From the NCBI RefSeq assembly GCF_005116455.1, contig NZ_SWBP01000003.1, positions 12 through 64,011 on the forward strand: 64,000 bases of DNA, written 5' to 3'. Shown in pieces: positions 63,735-64,000 of the stretch. Under the pieces are notes generated by a model. The model saw only the letters and a list, made by a program, of their open reading frames with translations, had not been told where the DNA came from and searched no databases. The position numbers and the translations under genes are program-made. The DNA is from Pedobacter cryophilus. GTDB lineage: Bacteria > Bacteroidota > Bacteroidia > Sphingobacteriales > Sphingobacteriaceae. Position 1 is the stretch's first letter, and every line of letters begins with the position of its first letter.

Positions 63735-64000
63735 TAACTTTTTGAGGTTTATATTTCCATCTTTTATGAGACCAAAGCCAATAAGCTGGTTCTTGGTTAA
63801 TTCTGTCTTCTAACAAAGAAACATGTTTTTTAGTAATTTCTAAATCAGCAGTTTCAGCAGGGTTTTCACAAACACTTTTAAAATCGCAAGAGTAATATCC
63901 TCTTTTTACTCGTCTGATATCACAAAAAACAACTGGAAAATTGGTTGATTTGGCTATTTTCTCTAAACCAACAAATACCGAAGTAGGTTGATTTAAAAAT
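63728..64000 (-). CDS. Lysophospholipid/lipid A acyltransferase, C-terminal part (cut by window edge)
   Basis: The minus-strand frame open at the window edge gives a 90-residue C-terminus 'FLNQPTSVFVGLEKIAKSTN' to 'KPQKVNE'. It contains 'VVFCDIRRVKRGYY' and the family ending 'EPAYWLWSHKRWK', typical of LpxL/HtrB-type acyltransferases that add the secondary acyl chain to lipid A. The catalytic HX4D is outside the window. It overlaps the glycosyltransferase start by 7 bp. Confidence 0.9.

Noticed and set aside
1-64000. tRNA or rRNA genes
   Set aside because: I saw no T-loop/acceptor pattern or rRNA-like stretch. A covariance search (tRNAscan-SE, Infernal) would be needed to exclude a missed one.

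Overview
The window looks like chromosomal DNA of a low-GC member of the Bacteroidota, most likely a Sphingobacteriales or Sphingobacteriaceae (Pedobacter-like) relative. The signs are the gene families (LptD, MlaD and DUF4382 proteins, MetX-Hom, the futalosine-route enzymes MqnE and MqnA, GxxExxY protein), TAnnTTTG-type promoter boxes, the scarcity of Shine-Dalgarno sequences, and repeat families of a kind seen in Bacteroidota. The genus cannot be fixed from sequence reading alone.

Layout. Positions 1-2080 hold about four tandem copies of a 575-bp non-coding repeat. Positions 2192-14863 form an accessory island: an unknown 206-aa protein, a 21-bp minisatellite, a type I restriction-modification locus (hsdM, hsdS, then three extra small genes including a GxxExxY PD-(D/E)XK protein, then hsdR), a KAP-type P-loop NTPase, a NERD-domain protein and two small unknown proteins. 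Positions 15038-17100 carry two more copies of the 575-bp repeat in the same orientation, then a nine-start tandem array with a 119-bp period. The island is therefore bracketed by direct repeats.

From 17177 the DNA is mostly conserved chromosome. It holds an NdpA-like nucleoid protein; a six-gene minus-strand cluster (DUF4442, GNAT, AlbA-type regulator, MATE exporter, unknown, MmcQ/YjbR); an iron alcohol dehydrogenase; a fasciclin lipoprotein; MFS-ClC-HemF; a HEPN/MNT pair; GyrA; a TPR protein; MlaD and an amidase divergent from LptD; CinA; and a dihydrolipoamide acyltransferase. These are followed by a helicase, a REP-rich stretch with a broken REP-associated transposase, and the SAM-riboswitch-led metX-hom operon. 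The rest holds a decayed PIN toxin beside an intact antitoxin, MetB, the mqnE-phosphatase-mqnA operon, a PAS histidine kinase, a cold-shock protein, the ribD-EamA-yigZ-phosphorylase-hydroxyacid dehydrogenase-dgkA cluster, PrmC, XerD, AroQ, a glycosyltransferase, and the C-terminal end of a lipid acyltransferase cut by the window edge.

The least expected signals are non-coding. Two tandem, terminator-ended small RNA genes lie at 23112-23577, with three homologous bodies and compensatory changes in a hairpin. A 37-codon cysteine-rich reading frame sits 11 nt after the SAM riboswitch ahead of metX. An 18-bp perfect palindrome has been inserted at GC dinucleotides inside otherwise matching repeat copies. 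A palindromic repeat array is closely tied to the type I restriction locus and its GxxExxY gene.
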